The notes: generated by a model from the sequence alone, not told the origin. 64,000 bases of DNA from Methylobacterium sp. Leaf123 (GCF_001423405.1 NZ_LMNS01000012.1:1203-65202); one strand, 5' to 3'. Shown: positions 7,974 to 17,517, counted from the first letter of the stretch. A program made the numbers and translations.

Positions 7974-8468
7974 GTGCGGCCCATCCCCGTCCGCCCCGGT
8001 CCGGGGCAGGAAAGCGTCTGGGACTATCCCCGCCCGCCCCGGCTGGAGTCGGTGCCGGAGCGGCTGACCGTCATCCTCGGCGGCCAAACCATCGCCGCGA
8101 CCACGGAAGGCTTCCGTGTGCTGGAGACGAGCCACCCACCGACCTACTACTTTCCGCCCGAGGCGATCGCGGAGGGCGTGCTCGGGCCCCCGCGCCGGGC
8201 CGGGATCTGCGAATGGAAAGGCCGGGCGGTGCTGTTCGACGTGATGGGCGGCGCAGAGCGGGCGCCGGGGGCGGCCTGGGCCTATCCCGACCCGACGCCG
8301 GGCTTCCGGCCGATTGCCGGCTACGTCGCCTTCTATGCCGGGCCGATGGAGGCCTGCCTCGTCGGCGACGTGCGGGCCGAGCCTCAGCCCGGTGGCTTCT
8401 ACGGCGGCTGGGTCACGCCGGGGCTCGTCGGCCCGTTCAAGGGCGGGCCCGGCACGATGGGCTGGTGA
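7974..8468 (+). CDS. DUF427 domain protein
   Basis: The 164-residue protein carries the DUF427 fold: a strand pair near LTVILGGQTIAATTEGFRVLE, the YYFPPEAI motif, CEWKGRAVLFDV, AWAYPDP and the GYVAFYAGPMEACLVG strand near the middle. These are small all-beta cytoplasmic proteins of unknown biochemical role. The GTG at 7974 is chosen because GGAGGAG lies just before it; an ATG at 7935 adds 13 residues outside the domain. The end is Gly/Pro-rich. The gene is followed after 72 bases by a serine hydrolase on the same strand; co-transcription is possible. Confidence 0.82.
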   Translation: MRPIPVRPGPGQESVWDYPRPPRLESVPERLTVILGGQTIAATTEGFRVLETSHPPTYYFPPEAIAEGVLGPPRRAGICEWKGRAVLFDVMGGAERAPGAAWAYPDPTPGFRPIAGYVAFYAGPMEACLVGDVRAEPQPGGFYGGWVTPGLVGPFKGGPGTMGW

Positions 8469-8540
8469 CGGTTTTCGGGCTGGCGCCCCTCCATCCGGGG
8501 CCGCTACACGGGCCTCGGACACGAACGCGAGGAGCCGCGC

Positions 8541-9758
8541 ATGCAGGTTGAGACCGATCCCCGAGACGTCGGCCTCTGTCCCGACCGCCTCGAACGGGTC
8601 GATGCCTGGATGCGGGGCTATGTCGAGAGCGGGCGGCTGGCCGGCCTCTCGGTGAGCGTGCTGCGGGGTGGCAAGACCGCCTTCTTCCGCGCCCACGGCC
8701 ATGCCGACCTCGCGCGGGAGAGGCCGTTTGCCGCCGACACCATCACCCGCATCTACTCGATGACGAAGCCGCTGACCTCGCTCGCGGTGCTGATGCTCTA
8801 CGAAGAGGGGCGCTTCCAGCTCGACGATCCGGTCGCGCGCTTCCTGCCGGAATTCGCCGAGATGCGGGTGATGACCGGCGGTAACCGGGCTAAGCTCGAG
8901 ACCGAGCCGGCGCTGCGCGCCATCACGATCCGCGACCTCCTCACCCATACCAGCGGGCTGACCTACGGCTTCATGGAGGCGACCCTCGTCGACGCGCTCT
9001 ACCGCCAGAACGAGATCGACTTCCAGACCTCGAACCTTCCGCTCGGCGAGCTCGTGGCAAAGCTCGCGCGCCAACCGCTCCTGGCCCGGCCGGGGGCGGA
9101 GTGGAACTACTCGGTCGCGACCGACGTGCTCGGCCATCTCGTGGCGGTCGTCTCGGGCCAGGATTTTGCCGATTTCATGCGGTCGCGCATCCTGCGCCCG
9201 CTCGGCATGGACGACACCGATTTCTTCGTGCCGGAAGGGAAGCAGGCGCGCTTTGCGGCGAACTACGCCTTCGACCGCGCCGGAAACCTTCGCCTCTACG
9301 ACGACAGCGTCGGCAGCCGCTTCCTGGCGCCGCCGCCGCTGGCCTCGGGCGGGGGCGGGCTCGTCTCCACGGCGGGCGACTACCTGCGCTTCTGCCGGCT
9401 GATCCTCGAACTCGGCGAACTGGACGGCGTGCGGCTGCTCGGGCGCAAGACCGTCGAACTCATGCTGATGAACCACCTGCCCGGCGATCTCGCCGCCATG
9501 GGCCAGCCGCGCTTCGCCGAATCCTCCTATGCCGGCATTGGCTTCGGTCTCGGGTTCTCGGTCATGCTCGATCCCGCGCGCGCCCAGATCCTGGGGACGC
9601 CGGGCGAGGTCTCCTGGGGCGGCGTGGCGAGCACCTCGTTCTGGGTCGATCCCGACGAGGACATGGCGGTGGTGCTGATGACCCAGCTGACCCCCTCCTC
9701 CGCCCTGCCCCTGCGCCGCGAATTGCGGGTGCTGACCTACGCCGCCATCGAGAGCTGA
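8541..9758 (+). CDS. Serine hydrolase of the beta-lactamase (class C/PBP4*) family
   Basis: The 405-residue protein has the class C type active-site signatures: SMTK (S-x-x-K) at residues 73-76, a Tyr-Ser pair at 190-191 in WNYSVATD where Y-x-N is usual, and conserved LLTHTSGL near 133-140. There is no signal peptide, which argues for a cytoplasmic esterase or peptidase (EstB-like) rather than a periplasmic antibiotic-degrading enzyme. The C-terminal K-T-G position appears as WGGVAST, also typical of esterase members. The start ATG at 8541 follows a GAGGAGC site. The substrate cannot be inferred. Confidence 0.85.
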   Translation: MQVETDPRDVGLCPDRLERVDAWMRGYVESGRLAGLSVSVLRGGKTAFFRAHGHADLARERPFAADTITRIYSMTKPLTSLAVLMLYEEGRFQLDDPVARFLPEFAEMRVMTGGNRAKLETEPALRAITIRDLLTHTSGLTYGFMEATLVDALYRQNEIDFQTSNLPLGELVAKLARQPLLARPGAEWNYSVATDVLGHLVAVVSGQDFADFMRSRILRPLGMDDTDFFVPEGKQARFAANYAFDRAGNLRLYDDSVGSRFLAPPPLASGGGGLVSTAGDYLRFCRLILELGELDGVRLLGRKTVELMLMNHLPGDLAAMGQPRFAESSYAGIGFGLGFSVMLDPARAQILGTPGEVSWGGVASTSFWVDPDEDMAVVLMTQLTPSSALPLRRELRVLTYAAIES

Positions 9759-9929
9759 GGTTCTTCACCGTCCCGGATGGGTCTCGGGAACGGAAGCGCG
9801 GCAATTAACATATGTGGATGGGCCGTTTCTCGGCATCGGAGCGGATCGCGTTCGCTTCGATGCCGTGCGACGCCCTGTATCCGCCGCGACCGGATCGTTC
9901 GAAGACATCAAAGGGAAGCCCGACCGGAC

Positions 9930-11903
9930 ATGAACGACCTCAACGACCAGCGCCCACTCGGTCGCCGGGGCCCGCGGATGCAGGTCAACCCGCCGGTCTT
10001 CTTCACCTCGGCCGGCCTGACACTCGCCTTCGCCGGCCTCAGCGCGCTGTTTCCCACACAGGCCAAGTCGATCTTCGACACCCTGCAAGCTACGATCGTG
10101 CACGAGTTCGGCTGGTTCTACATCGCCGTCGTCGCGGGCTTTCTCGGCTTTGCGATCTTCCTGATGCTGAGCCGCTACGGCGACGTGAAGCTGGGGCCGG
10201 ACGATAGCGAGCCGGACTACAGCTACCTGTCGTGGTTCGCGATGCTGTTCAGCGCCGGGATGGGCATCGGCCTGATCTTCTTCGGGGTGGCCGAGCCGAT
10301 CCAGCACTACGCTACGCCCCCCGTGGGCGAGGGCAAGACCATCGAGGCCGCCCAGCGGGCGATGGTGCTGACCTTCTTCCACTGGGGTGTGCACGCCTGG
10401 GCGATCTACATCGTCGTCGGGCTGGCGCTGGCCTATTTCTCGTTCCGCCGCGGCCTGCCGCTGACGGTGCGCTCGGCGCTTCATCCTCTCATCGGTGACC
10501 GGATCAACGGCCCGATCGGGCACGCGATCGACATCTTCGCGGTGCTCGGCACGATCTTCGGCGTCGCGACCTCGCTCGGGCTCGGCGTGCTTCAGGTCAA
10601 TGCCGGCTTCACCCACCTGTTCGGCGTTCCGAACAACACCTTCGTGCAGATCATCCTGATCGCCGCCATCACCGGCTGCGCCACGCTCTCGGTCGCCTCC
10701 GGGCTCGACAAGGGCGTGAAGATTCTGTCCGAACTGAACATCATCCTGGCCGTCGTGCTGCTCGCCTTCGTGCTGGTCACCGGCTCGACGGTGTTCCTGC
10801 TCCAGGCCTTCGTCCAGAATGTCGGCGCCTATCTCGGGGCCGTGGTCGAGCGCACGCTCCAGACCTACGCCTACAAGCCCAATGAGTGGCTCGGCAGTTG
10901 GACGCTGTTCTACTGGGGCTGGTGGATCGCGTGGTCGCCCTTCGTCGGCATGTTCATCGCCCGGATCTCGCGTGGGCGCACCATCCGCGAATTCGTCACC
11001 GGCGTGCTGCTGGTGCCGGTGCTGTTCACCTTCTTCTGGATGACCGTGTTCGGCAACTCCGCCATCGAGATGGATCGCAGCGGCGCGGTGCCGCTGGCGC
11101 AGATCGTCAAGGACAACATGCCTGTTGCCCTGTTCGAGATGCTCGGGCATCTGCCGTTCGGCACGATCGCCTCGGGCGTGGCGATGCTGCTCGTGATCTT
11201 CTTCTTTATCACCTCGGCGGATTCCGGGGCTCTGGTGATCGACATGATCACCTCGGGCGCGGCTGACAACCCGCCGCTCTGGCAGCGGGTGTTCTGGGCG
11301 GTCAGCAGCGGCGCCATCGCCGCGGTGCTTCTGGTGGCGGGCGGGCTGGAGGCGCTCCAGACCGCGGCCATCGCCAGCGCCCTTCCCTTCTCCGTCGTGA
11401 TGATCTTCATCTGCTACGGCCTGCTCCGGGCCCTCCAGATGGAGGGGCGCAGCGGCGGACTCGACCTGTCCTCGGCCGCCGCGTCGGGCGGCCTGTCCTG
11501 GCAGGACAGGCTGGCGGCCATCACCCGCTCCTACCGGAAGGAAGATCTCGAGACCTTCCTCGACGACACCGTCGCGCCCGCCCTCGAAGCGGTGGCCGGG
11601 CAGATGCGCGAGAGCGGCTTGTCGCCCGAAGTCGTGCGGACGGCCGAGCGGATCGATCTCATCGTTCCCTACGGGGACCGGGGCGCCTTCCGCTACGGCA
11701 TCCGGGTGCGCGGATTGCGGAATCCGAGCTTCGCCTGGGCCGAGAACCCGTCGAGGTCGTCGAACCAGCGCCATTACCGCGCCGTCGTCCAGACCTCCGA
11801 GGGCGACCGCCCGCACGACGTCACCGGCTACGGCCGGGATCGGCTGATCGACGACCTCCTGAAGCGCTACGCGCAGTTCCGGGCGGTCCGGGGCGCCGCC
11901 TGA
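9930..11903 (+). CDS. BCCT family transporter (choline/glycine betaine/carnitine type)
   Basis: This 657-residue integral membrane protein has about 12 hydrophobic segments and the BCCT landmarks: an early NPPVFFTSAG, a MGIGLIFFGVAEPI helix, the FFHWGVHAWAIY segment and the diagnostic WTLFYWGWWIAWSPFVGMFIA helix with the substrate-binding tryptophan box. The family takes up quaternary ammonium solutes with Na+ or H+. After the last helix (about residue 500) there is a cytoplasmic domain of about 150 residues resembling the osmosensory tail of BetT-type carriers. The ATG at 9930 follows an AGGGAAG site; the frame extension to 9777 has no homology. It stands alone and is followed by strong hairpins. 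Osmoprotection is inferred. Confidence 0.88.
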   Translation: MNDLNDQRPLGRRGPRMQVNPPVFFTSAGLTLAFAGLSALFPTQAKSIFDTLQATIVHEFGWFYIAVVAGFLGFAIFLMLSRYGDVKLGPDDSEPDYSYLSWFAMLFSAGMGIGLIFFGVAEPIQHYATPPVGEGKTIEAAQRAMVLTFFHWGVHAWAIYIVVGLALAYFSFRRGLPLTVRSALHPLIGDRINGPIGHAIDIFAVLGTIFGVATSLGLGVLQVNAGFTHLFGVPNNTFVQIILIAAITGCATLSVASGLDKGVKILSELNIILAVVLLAFVLVTGSTVFLLQAFVQNVGAYLGAVVERTLQTYAYKPNEWLGSWTLFYWGWWIAWSPFVGMFIARISRGRTIREFVTGVLLVPVLFTFFWMTVFGNSAIEMDRSGAVPLAQIVKDNMPVALFEMLGHLPFGTIASGVAMLLVIFFFITSADSGALVIDMITSGAADNPPLWQRVFWAVSSGAIAAVLLVAGGLEALQTAAIASALPFSVVMIFICYGLLRALQMEGRSGGLDLSSAAASGGLSWQDRLAAITRSYRKEDLETFLDDTVAPALEAVAGQMRESGLSPEVVRTAERIDLIVPYGDRGAFRYGIRVRGLRNPSFAWAENPSRSSNQRHYRAVVQTSEGDRPHDVTGYGRDRLIDDLLKRYAQFRAVRGAA

Positions 11904-11911
11904 GCCGCTTC

Positions 11912-11979
11912 TCCGACGGGCCGTGGTTCGGCCCATCGGACACGCTGCGATGGGACACCGACGAGCATGATCGTCGGTG
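11912..11979 (+). terminator. Two consecutive hairpins after the BCCT gene
   Basis: The first stem, 11912-11940, pairs CCGACGGGCC with GGCCCATCGG (one mismatch). The second, 11956-11979, is a perfect 9-bp stem CACCGACGA/TCGTCGGTG with a 6-base loop. No T-run follows either, so they may protect the mRNA end or assist termination rather than being a classical intrinsic terminator. Confidence 0.45.
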
Positions 11980-12416
11980 AGGCGCCGATACGCACTCAGG
12001 GGGCTGTGGAAGATTTCACCGCCCCCGCCTGTGCGACCGGCTGCCCATGACGCTCAGCATCTGAGCCGGCCATCGCCGCCTTTCACTGCGGATGCGGCCA
12101 ACAACCCAGCGACGCACAATCTTGGCTCGCATGCCCGAAGGGACAGCGGGGCGTCCGACGCATGCCCGCATCTCACCTGTGCGACGGCCGCCGGATCTGC
12201 CACTTTAAGTTGATGTCAGCGCTCCCGTCCGGCCGCAGCGAAGAAAATTTTATAGCAATTCAAAAAATATTTGATGCCCGGTTAAGCGGATGATGCACTG
12301 CAACGGGCGTGTTTTGATCGAAGTTTTTTGTCGAGCCACGAGACAGCTTGATTGAACTTTAGTGCCAGCCCTGATTGGATCCGGCCTTAGAACAAAACCA
12401 AGTTGGGCAGGAAAAC
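11980..12416 (+). promoter_or_regulatory. Leader/promoter region of the formate dehydrogenase operon
   Basis: About 440 bases without a supported gene. From roughly 12200 the composition becomes distinctly AT-rich (runs such as AAAATTTTATAGCAATTC and AAAAAATATTTG at 12243-12275), unlike the surrounding GC-rich coding DNA. Several T-N11-A dyads of the kind bound by LysR regulators can be drawn there, which would fit the LysR gene at the end of the operon. No particular promoter box can be assigned with confidence. A ribosome site GGCAGG precedes the fdsG start. Confidence 0.4.
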
Positions 12417-12890
12417 ATGGCTGGTTCCGAGCCTTGGAACGCCTCACGCGCCGCGGGGATCGTGGCTGAGCTGCAATCTCTGGAAGGCGCGACTCTCCCT
12501 ATATTGCATGCGCTTCAGGAAACGTTCGGCTATGTCGACGCCCAGGCGGTGCCGCTGATCGCCGACGCGCTGAACCTGTCGCGCGCCGAAGTGCATGGCT
12601 GCCTGACCTTCTACCACGACTTCCGGCGCGAACCGCCGGCCGGGCGCCACCACGTGAAGCTGTGTCGGGCCGAGGCCTGCCAGGCGATGGGCTCCGACCG
12701 GCTCCACGGCGAAATCCTCTCCCGCATGGGTTGCGATTGGCACGGCACCAGCGCCGACGGCGTGACCGTCGAGCCGGTCTACTGCCTCGGCCTCTGCGCC
12801 AACGCCCCCGCCGCCCTGGTCGATGACGAGCCGCTGGCCCGGCTCTCGGCCGAATCCCTCGACGCCGCCCTCAAGGAGGTTCGCGCGTGA
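12417..12890 (+). CDS. fdsG: NAD-dependent formate dehydrogenase gamma subunit (NuoE-like)
   Basis: The 157-residue subunit is a NuoE-type [2Fe-2S] protein with a four-helix N-terminal part and a thioredoxin-like iron-sulfur domain. The cluster ligands are C83 and C88 (CRAEAC) and C123 and C127 (CLGLC). In FdsGBAD it passes electrons within the diaphorase unit. The ATG at 12417 is used, preceded by GGCAGG; an upstream ATG at 12375 would add 14 atypical residues. Its stop codon overlaps the GTG start of fdsB, indicating translational coupling. In M. extorquens naming this corresponds to fdh2C (from memory, not checked). Confidence 0.92.
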   Translation: MAGSEPWNASRAAGIVAELQSLEGATLPILHALQETFGYVDAQAVPLIADALNLSRAEVHGCLTFYHDFRREPPAGRHHVKLCRAEACQAMGSDRLHGEILSRMGCDWHGTSADGVTVEPVYCLGLCANAPAALVDDEPLARLSAESLDAALKEVRA

Positions 12891-14446
12891 GCATCACCGT
12901 CTACGTTCCGCAGGACGCCGTCGCCCTCGGCCTCGGCGCCAACCGCGTCGCCCGCGCGATCTTCGCCGGGGCCGAGCGTCGTGGTCTCGACGTGCGCATC
13001 GTCCGCACCGGCACCCGCGGCCTGCTCTGGCTCGAACCGATGGTCGAGGTCGCGACCCCTGAAGGCCGCATCGCCTACGGCCCGGTGACGCCGGCCGATG
13101 TCGAGGGCTTGCTCGATGCCGGGCTCACCGAGGGCGGCGCGCACGCGCTCCGCCTCGGCAAGCCCGAGGAAATCCCCTTCCTCGCCAAGCAGCACCGGCT
13201 CACCTTCCACCGCTGCGGCGTGGTCGATCCGGTCTCGGTCGAGGATTACCGGGCCCATGGCGGCTATCGCGGGCTCGAAGCCGCGCTGAAGCTCGAGGCC
13301 GAGGGCGTCGTCGCCCAGGTGCGCGATTCGGGTCTGCGCGGGCGCGGTGGCGCCGGCTTCCCGGCGGGCATCAAGTGGAACACGGTGATGCTGGCCCAAT
13401 CGGACCAGAAATACGTGGTCTGCAACGCCGACGAGGGCGATTCCGGCACCTTCGCCGACCGGATCATGATGGAGGGCGACCCCTTCAACCTGATCGAGGG
13501 CATGACCATCGCCGCCGTCGCAACGGGGGCCACGCGGGGCTACATCTACTGCCGCTCCGAGTACCCGCAGGCATTCCGCACGCTCCGCGACGCGATCGCC
13601 AACGGCGTGCGGGCCGGTGTGCTCGGCGACAACATTCTGGGCTCCGGTAAAAACTTCCACCTGGAAGTCCGTCTCGGGGCCGGCGCCTACATCTGCGGCG
13701 AGGAGACCTCGCTGCTGGAGAGCCTGGAGGGCAAGCGCGGCATCGTCCGGGCCAAGCCCCCGATCCCGGCGCTGAAAGGCTTTCTCGGCAAGCCGACGCT
13801 GGTCAACAACGTCATGACCTTCACGGCCGTGCCCTACATCCTCGAGCACGGCGCCAAGGCCTATGCCGAGTACGGCATGGGCCGTTCGCTCGGCACCTTG
13901 CCGATCCAGCTCGCCGGCAACATCCGGCAGGGCGGCCTGATCGAGTACGCCTTCGGCATCACCATCCGTCAGGTGATCGAGGATTTCGGCGGCGGCACGG
14001 CCTCGGGCCGGCCGGTCCGAGCGGTGCAGGTCGGCGGCCCGCTCGGGGCCTATTTCCCCGACGATCTGCTCGACACGCCCCTCGATTACGAGGCGATGGC
14101 GGCCAAGAAGGGCCTCGTCGGCCATGGCGGCATCGTGGTGTTCGACGACACGGTGGACATGGCCAAACAGGCCCGCTTCGCCTTCGAGTTCTGCGCCACC
14201 GAATCCTGCGGCAAGTGCACCCCCTGCCGCGTCGGCGCCACCCGCGGCGTCGAGACCATGGACAAGGTCATCTCCGGCATCCGCCCGGAGGCCAACCTCA
14301 AGCTCGTCGAGGATCTCTGCGAGATCATGACCGACGGCTCGCTCTGCGCCATGGGCGGCCTGACGCCGATGCCCGTGATGAGCGCGATCACCAACTTCCC
14401 CGAGGATTTTCGGCGCGCGGGCGATCTGCCCGTCGCGGCCGAGTGA
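12887..14446 (+). CDS. fdsB: NAD-dependent formate dehydrogenase beta subunit (NuoF-like, NAD/FMN binding)
   Basis: The 519-residue protein fuses an N-terminal thioredoxin-like domain of about 120 residues to a NuoF module. It contains the NAD/FMN-binding GLRGRGGAGFPAGIKW near residue 150, the NADEGDSGTFADR FMN site, the GAGAYICGEETSLLES stretch and a C-terminal [4Fe-4S] site ESCGKCTPCRVG near 445, with its fourth Cys in LCAMGG. It reduces NAD+ with electrons from formate. The start is a GTG at 12887 overlapping the fdsG stop, with AAGGAGG about eight bases upstream. fdsA starts 12 bases after its stop. Confidence 0.94.
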   Translation: MSITVYVPQDAVALGLGANRVARAIFAGAERRGLDVRIVRTGTRGLLWLEPMVEVATPEGRIAYGPVTPADVEGLLDAGLTEGGAHALRLGKPEEIPFLAKQHRLTFHRCGVVDPVSVEDYRAHGGYRGLEAALKLEAEGVVAQVRDSGLRGRGGAGFPAGIKWNTVMLAQSDQKYVVCNADEGDSGTFADRIMMEGDPFNLIEGMTIAAVATGATRGYIYCRSEYPQAFRTLRDAIANGVRAGVLGDNILGSGKNFHLEVRLGAGAYICGEETSLLESLEGKRGIVRAKPPIPALKGFLGKPTLVNNVMTFTAVPYILEHGAKAYAEYGMGRSLGTLPIQLAGNIRQGGLIEYAFGITIRQVIEDFGGGTASGRPVRAVQVGGPLGAYFPDDLLDTPLDYEAMAAKKGLVGHGGIVVFDDTVDMAKQARFAFEFCATESCGKCTPCRVGATRGVETMDKVISGIRPEANLKLVEDLCEIMTDGSLCAMGGLTPMPVMSAITNFPEDFRRAGDLPVAAE

Positions 14447-14458
14447 GGAGGCCCTCGC

Positions 14459-17311
14459 ATGACCCTCATCAAGGAAATCGACTACGGCACGCCGATCCGG
14501 CTCAACGAGCAGACGGTGACGCTGACCATCGACGGCGAGAGCGTGACGGTGCCCGCGGGCACCTCGGTCATGGCCGCCGCGATGCATATGGGCACCAAGA
14601 TCCCGAAGCTCTGCGCCACGGATTCGCTGGAGCCGTTCGGCTCCTGCCGCATGTGCCTCGTGGAGATCGACGGGCGGCGCGGCACGCCCGCCTCCTGCAC
14701 CACGCCGGCCGAGAACGGCATGGTCGTGCACACGCAGACCGACAAGCTGCACCGCCTGCGCAAGGGCGTGATGGAGCTCTACATCTCCGACCACCCGCTC
14801 GACTGCCTGACCTGCGCCGCCAACGGAGATTGCGAACTGCAGGATACGGCCGGTCAGGTCGGCCTGCGCGAGGTCCGCTACGGCTATGACGGCGACAACC
14901 ACGTCAAGCCGGCTTCCGACCGCTACCTGCCCAAGGACGAGTCGAACCCCTACTTCACCTACGATCCGTCGAAGTGCATCGTCTGCAACCGCTGTGTCCG
15001 CGCCTGCGAGGAGACGCAGGGCACCTTCGCGCTGACCATTGAGGGCCGCGGCTTCGACAGCCGCGTGGCGGCAGGCCCGACCAACTTCATGCAGTCCGAA
15101 TGCGTGTCCTGCGGCGCCTGCGTCCAGGCCTGCCCGACCGCGACGCTGCAGGAGAAGACGATCCATCAATACGGCCAGCCGGACCATTCCGAGGTCACGA
15201 CCTGCGCCTATTGCGGCGTCGGCTGCGCCTTCAAGGCGGAGATGCAGGGCGACAAGGTCGTGCGCATGGTGCCCTACAAGGGCGGCAAGGCCAACGAGGG
15301 CCATAGCTGCGTCAAGGGCCGCTTCGCCTACGGCTACGCCACCCACAAGGACCGCATCACCAAGCCGATGATCCGCGAGAAGATCACGGATCCGTGGCGC
15401 GAGGTCTCCTGGGAGGAGGCGATCAACCACGCCGCGTCCGAGTTCAAGCGCATCCAGGCGACCTACGGCCGCGACTCGGTCGGCGGCATCACCTCGTCGC
15501 GCTGCACCAACGAGGAGGCTTACCTCGTCCAGAAGCTGGTGCGCGCCGCCTTCGGCAACAACAACGTCGATACCTGCGCCCGCGTCTGCCACTCGCCGAC
15601 CGGTTACGGCCTGATGTCCACGCTCGGCACTTCGGCCGGCACGCAGGACTTCAAGTCGGTCGAGGAATCCGACGTGATCCTCGTCATCGGTGCCAACCCG
15701 ACCGACGGCCACCCCGTCTTCGGCTCGCGGATGAAGAAGCGGCTTCGCGAGGGCGCCCGCCTCATCGTCGCCGACCCGCGCAAGATCGACCTCGTGAAGT
15801 CGCCCCACATCCGGGCCGACCACCACCTGCCGCTCAAGCCCGGCTCCAACGTCGCCTTCATCAACGCCTTCGCCCACGTCATCGTCACGGAAGGGCTGAT
15901 CGCCGAGGATTACGTCCGCGAGCGCTGCGATCTGGCCGAGTTCGAGTCCTGGGCCCGCTTCATCGCCGAGGAGCGCAACTCGCCGGAAGCCGCCCAGGCC
16001 ATCACCGGGGTCGATCCGCAGGAGATCCGCGCCGCGGCCCGGCTCTACGCCACCGGCGGCAAGGCGGCGATCTATTACGGGCTCGGCGTGACCGAGCACA
16101 GCCAGGGCTCGACCATGGTGATGGGCATGGCCAACATCGCCATGGCCACCGGCAATATCGGCATGGTGGGTGCGGGCGTGAACCCGCTGCGCGGCCAGAA
16201 CAACGTGCAGGGCTCCTGCGACATGGGCTCGTTCCCGCACGAGCTGCCGGGCTACCGCCACGTCTCGGACGACGCCACCCGCGAGAGCTTCGAGGCGATC
16301 TGGGGGGCCAAGCTCGATAACGCGCCGGGCCTGCGCATCACCAACATGCTGGATGAAGCCGTCGGCGGCACCTTCAAGGGGATGTACATCCAGGGCGAGG
16401 ACATCGCGCAGTCCGACCCCGACACCCATCACGTCACCTCCGGCCTCAAGGCCATGGAGTGCATCGTGATCCAGGATCTGTTCCTGAACGAGACCGCCAA
16501 ATACGCCCACGTCTTCCTGCCGGGCGCCTCGTTCCTGGAGAAGGACGGCACCTTCACCAATGCCGAGCGCCGCATCTCCCGCGTACGCAAGGTGATGGCC
16601 CCGATGGGCGGCTACGGCGATTGGGAGGGCACGGTGCTGCTCGCCAACGCGCTGGGCTACAAGATGGAATACACCCACCCGTCGCAGATCATGGACGAGA
16701 TCGCGGCGCTCACCCCGAGCTTCGCCAACGTCTCGTACCAGAAGCTGGAGGAGCTGGGCTCGATCCAGTGGCCGTGCAACGAGAAGGCGCCGCTCGGCAC
16801 GCCGATGATGCACGTGGACCGGTTCGTGCGCGGCAAGGGCCGCTTCATGATCACGGAATACGTGCCCACCGACGAGCGGACCACGGGCAAGTTCCCGCTG
16901 ATCCTCACCACGGGCCGCATCCTCTCGCAGTACAATGTCGGCGCGCAGACGCGGCGGACCGAGAACTCCCGCTGGCACGAGGAAGACGTGCTGGAGATCC
17001 ACCCCTTCGACGCGGAGATGCGCGGCATCGTCGATGGCGACCTCGTCGCCCTGGAGAGCCGCTCGGGCGACATCGCGCTGAAGGCCAAGGTGACGGAGCG
17101 GATGCAGCCGGGGATCGTCTACACGACCTTCCACCACGCCAAGACCGGCGCCAACGTCATCACCACCGACTATTCGGACTGGGCGACCAACTGCCCCGAA
17201 TACAAGGTGACGGCGGTGCAGGTGCGGCGCACGAACCGGCCCTCCGACTGGCAGGCGAAGTTCTACGAAGAGGATTTTTCGCTGACGCGCATCGCTGAAG
17301 CGGCGGAATAG
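14459..17311 (+). CDS. fdsA: NAD-dependent formate dehydrogenase alpha subunit, molybdopterin catalytic subunit
   Basis: The 950-residue subunit oxidises formate to CO2 at a bis-MGD molybdenum centre. In order: a [2Fe-2S] ferredoxin domain (C52, C63, C66, C80); a His-Cys3 [4Fe-4S] site (H112, C116, C119, C125); two [4Fe-4S] sites (C173, C176, C179, C183 and C215, C218, C221, C225); a further [4Fe-4S] site at the catalytic domain (C249, C252, C256, C284); then the molybdopterin oxidoreductase and dinucleotide-binding domains. The metal ligand is C377 in RVCHSP, a cysteine rather than selenocysteine, next to the catalytic His. The length matches Rhodobacter/Cupriavidus-type FdsA. An AGGAGG site precedes the ATG. 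Assignment to the molybdenum fdh2 rather than the tungsten enzyme rests on separate alpha and beta genes plus a delta gene. Confidence 0.96.
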   Translation: MTLIKEIDYGTPIRLNEQTVTLTIDGESVTVPAGTSVMAAAMHMGTKIPKLCATDSLEPFGSCRMCLVEIDGRRGTPASCTTPAENGMVVHTQTDKLHRLRKGVMELYISDHPLDCLTCAANGDCELQDTAGQVGLREVRYGYDGDNHVKPASDRYLPKDESNPYFTYDPSKCIVCNRCVRACEETQGTFALTIEGRGFDSRVAAGPTNFMQSECVSCGACVQACPTATLQEKTIHQYGQPDHSEVTTCAYCGVGCAFKAEMQGDKVVRMVPYKGGKANEGHSCVKGRFAYGYATHKDRITKPMIREKITDPWREVSWEEAINHAASEFKRIQATYGRDSVGGITSSRCTNEEAYLVQKLVRAAFGNNNVDTCARVCHSPTGYGLMSTLGTSAGTQDFKSVEESDVILVIGANPTDGHPVFGSRMKKRLREGARLIVADPRKIDLVKSPHIRADHHLPLKPGSNVAFINAFAHVIVTEGLIAEDYVRERCDLAEFESWARFIAEERNSPEAAQAITGVDPQEIRAAARLYATGGKAAIYYGLGVTEHSQGSTMVMGMANIAMATGNIGMVGAGVNPLRGQNNVQGSCDMGSFPHELPGYRHVSDDATRESFEAIWGAKLDNAPGLRITNMLDEAVGGTFKGMYIQGEDIAQSDPDTHHVTSGLKAMECIVIQDLFLNETAKYAHVFLPGASFLEKDGTFTNAERRISRVRKVMAPMGGYGDWEGTVLLANALGYKMEYTHPSQIMDEIAALTPSFANVSYQKLEELGSIQWPCNEKAPLGTPMMHVDRFVRGKGRFMITEYVPTDERTTGKFPLILTTGRILSQYNVGAQTRRTENSRWHEEDVLEIHPFDAEMRGIVDGDLVALESRSGDIALKAKVTERMQPGIVYTTFHHAKTGANVITTDYSDWATNCPEYKVTAVQVRRTNRPSDWQAKFYEEDFSLTRIAEAAE

Positions 17312-17358
17312 TCTTCCAACGGGGCGGCATTCGGCCCGCCCCCGACGTCCGGTCCTGT

Positions 17359-17472
17359 CCCTCATCCTGAGGTGACGGAGCCAAGCGGAGGCCTCGAAGG
17401 GGGGCTCCAGAACGCGCTGCGATCCCTGGAGCCCTCCTTCGAGGCCGCTCGCGCGGCACCCCCGGATGAGGG
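17359..17472. repeat. 114-nt inverted dispersed repeat, family C full copy
   Basis: The outer ends CCCTCATCC and GGATGAGGG pair, and a long inner stem forms between GGCCTCGAAGGGGGGCTCCAG and CTGGAGCCCTCCTTCGAGGCC (with a mismatch). It lies between fdsA and fdsD, inside the predicted operon. A shortened copy is at 4616-4655. I recognise this as a type of element scattered through Methylobacterium and Bradyrhizobium intergenic DNA. Confidence 0.8.
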
Positions 17473-17517
17473 AGCGGGCGCGAGCGCTCTCCAATTCGAT
17501 ACAGCCGAGTGCAGGCG

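Noticed and set aside
8541..9758. Antibiotic beta-lactamase
   Set aside because: It has no signal peptide, and the third active-site motif is WGG rather than KTG, which fits an esterase/peptidase of the same fold.
9765..11936. A 723-codon minus-strand frame opposite the BCCT transporter
   Set aside because: It mirrors a clear membrane-protein gene; its product is charged and repetitive, typical of a GC-rich shadow frame.
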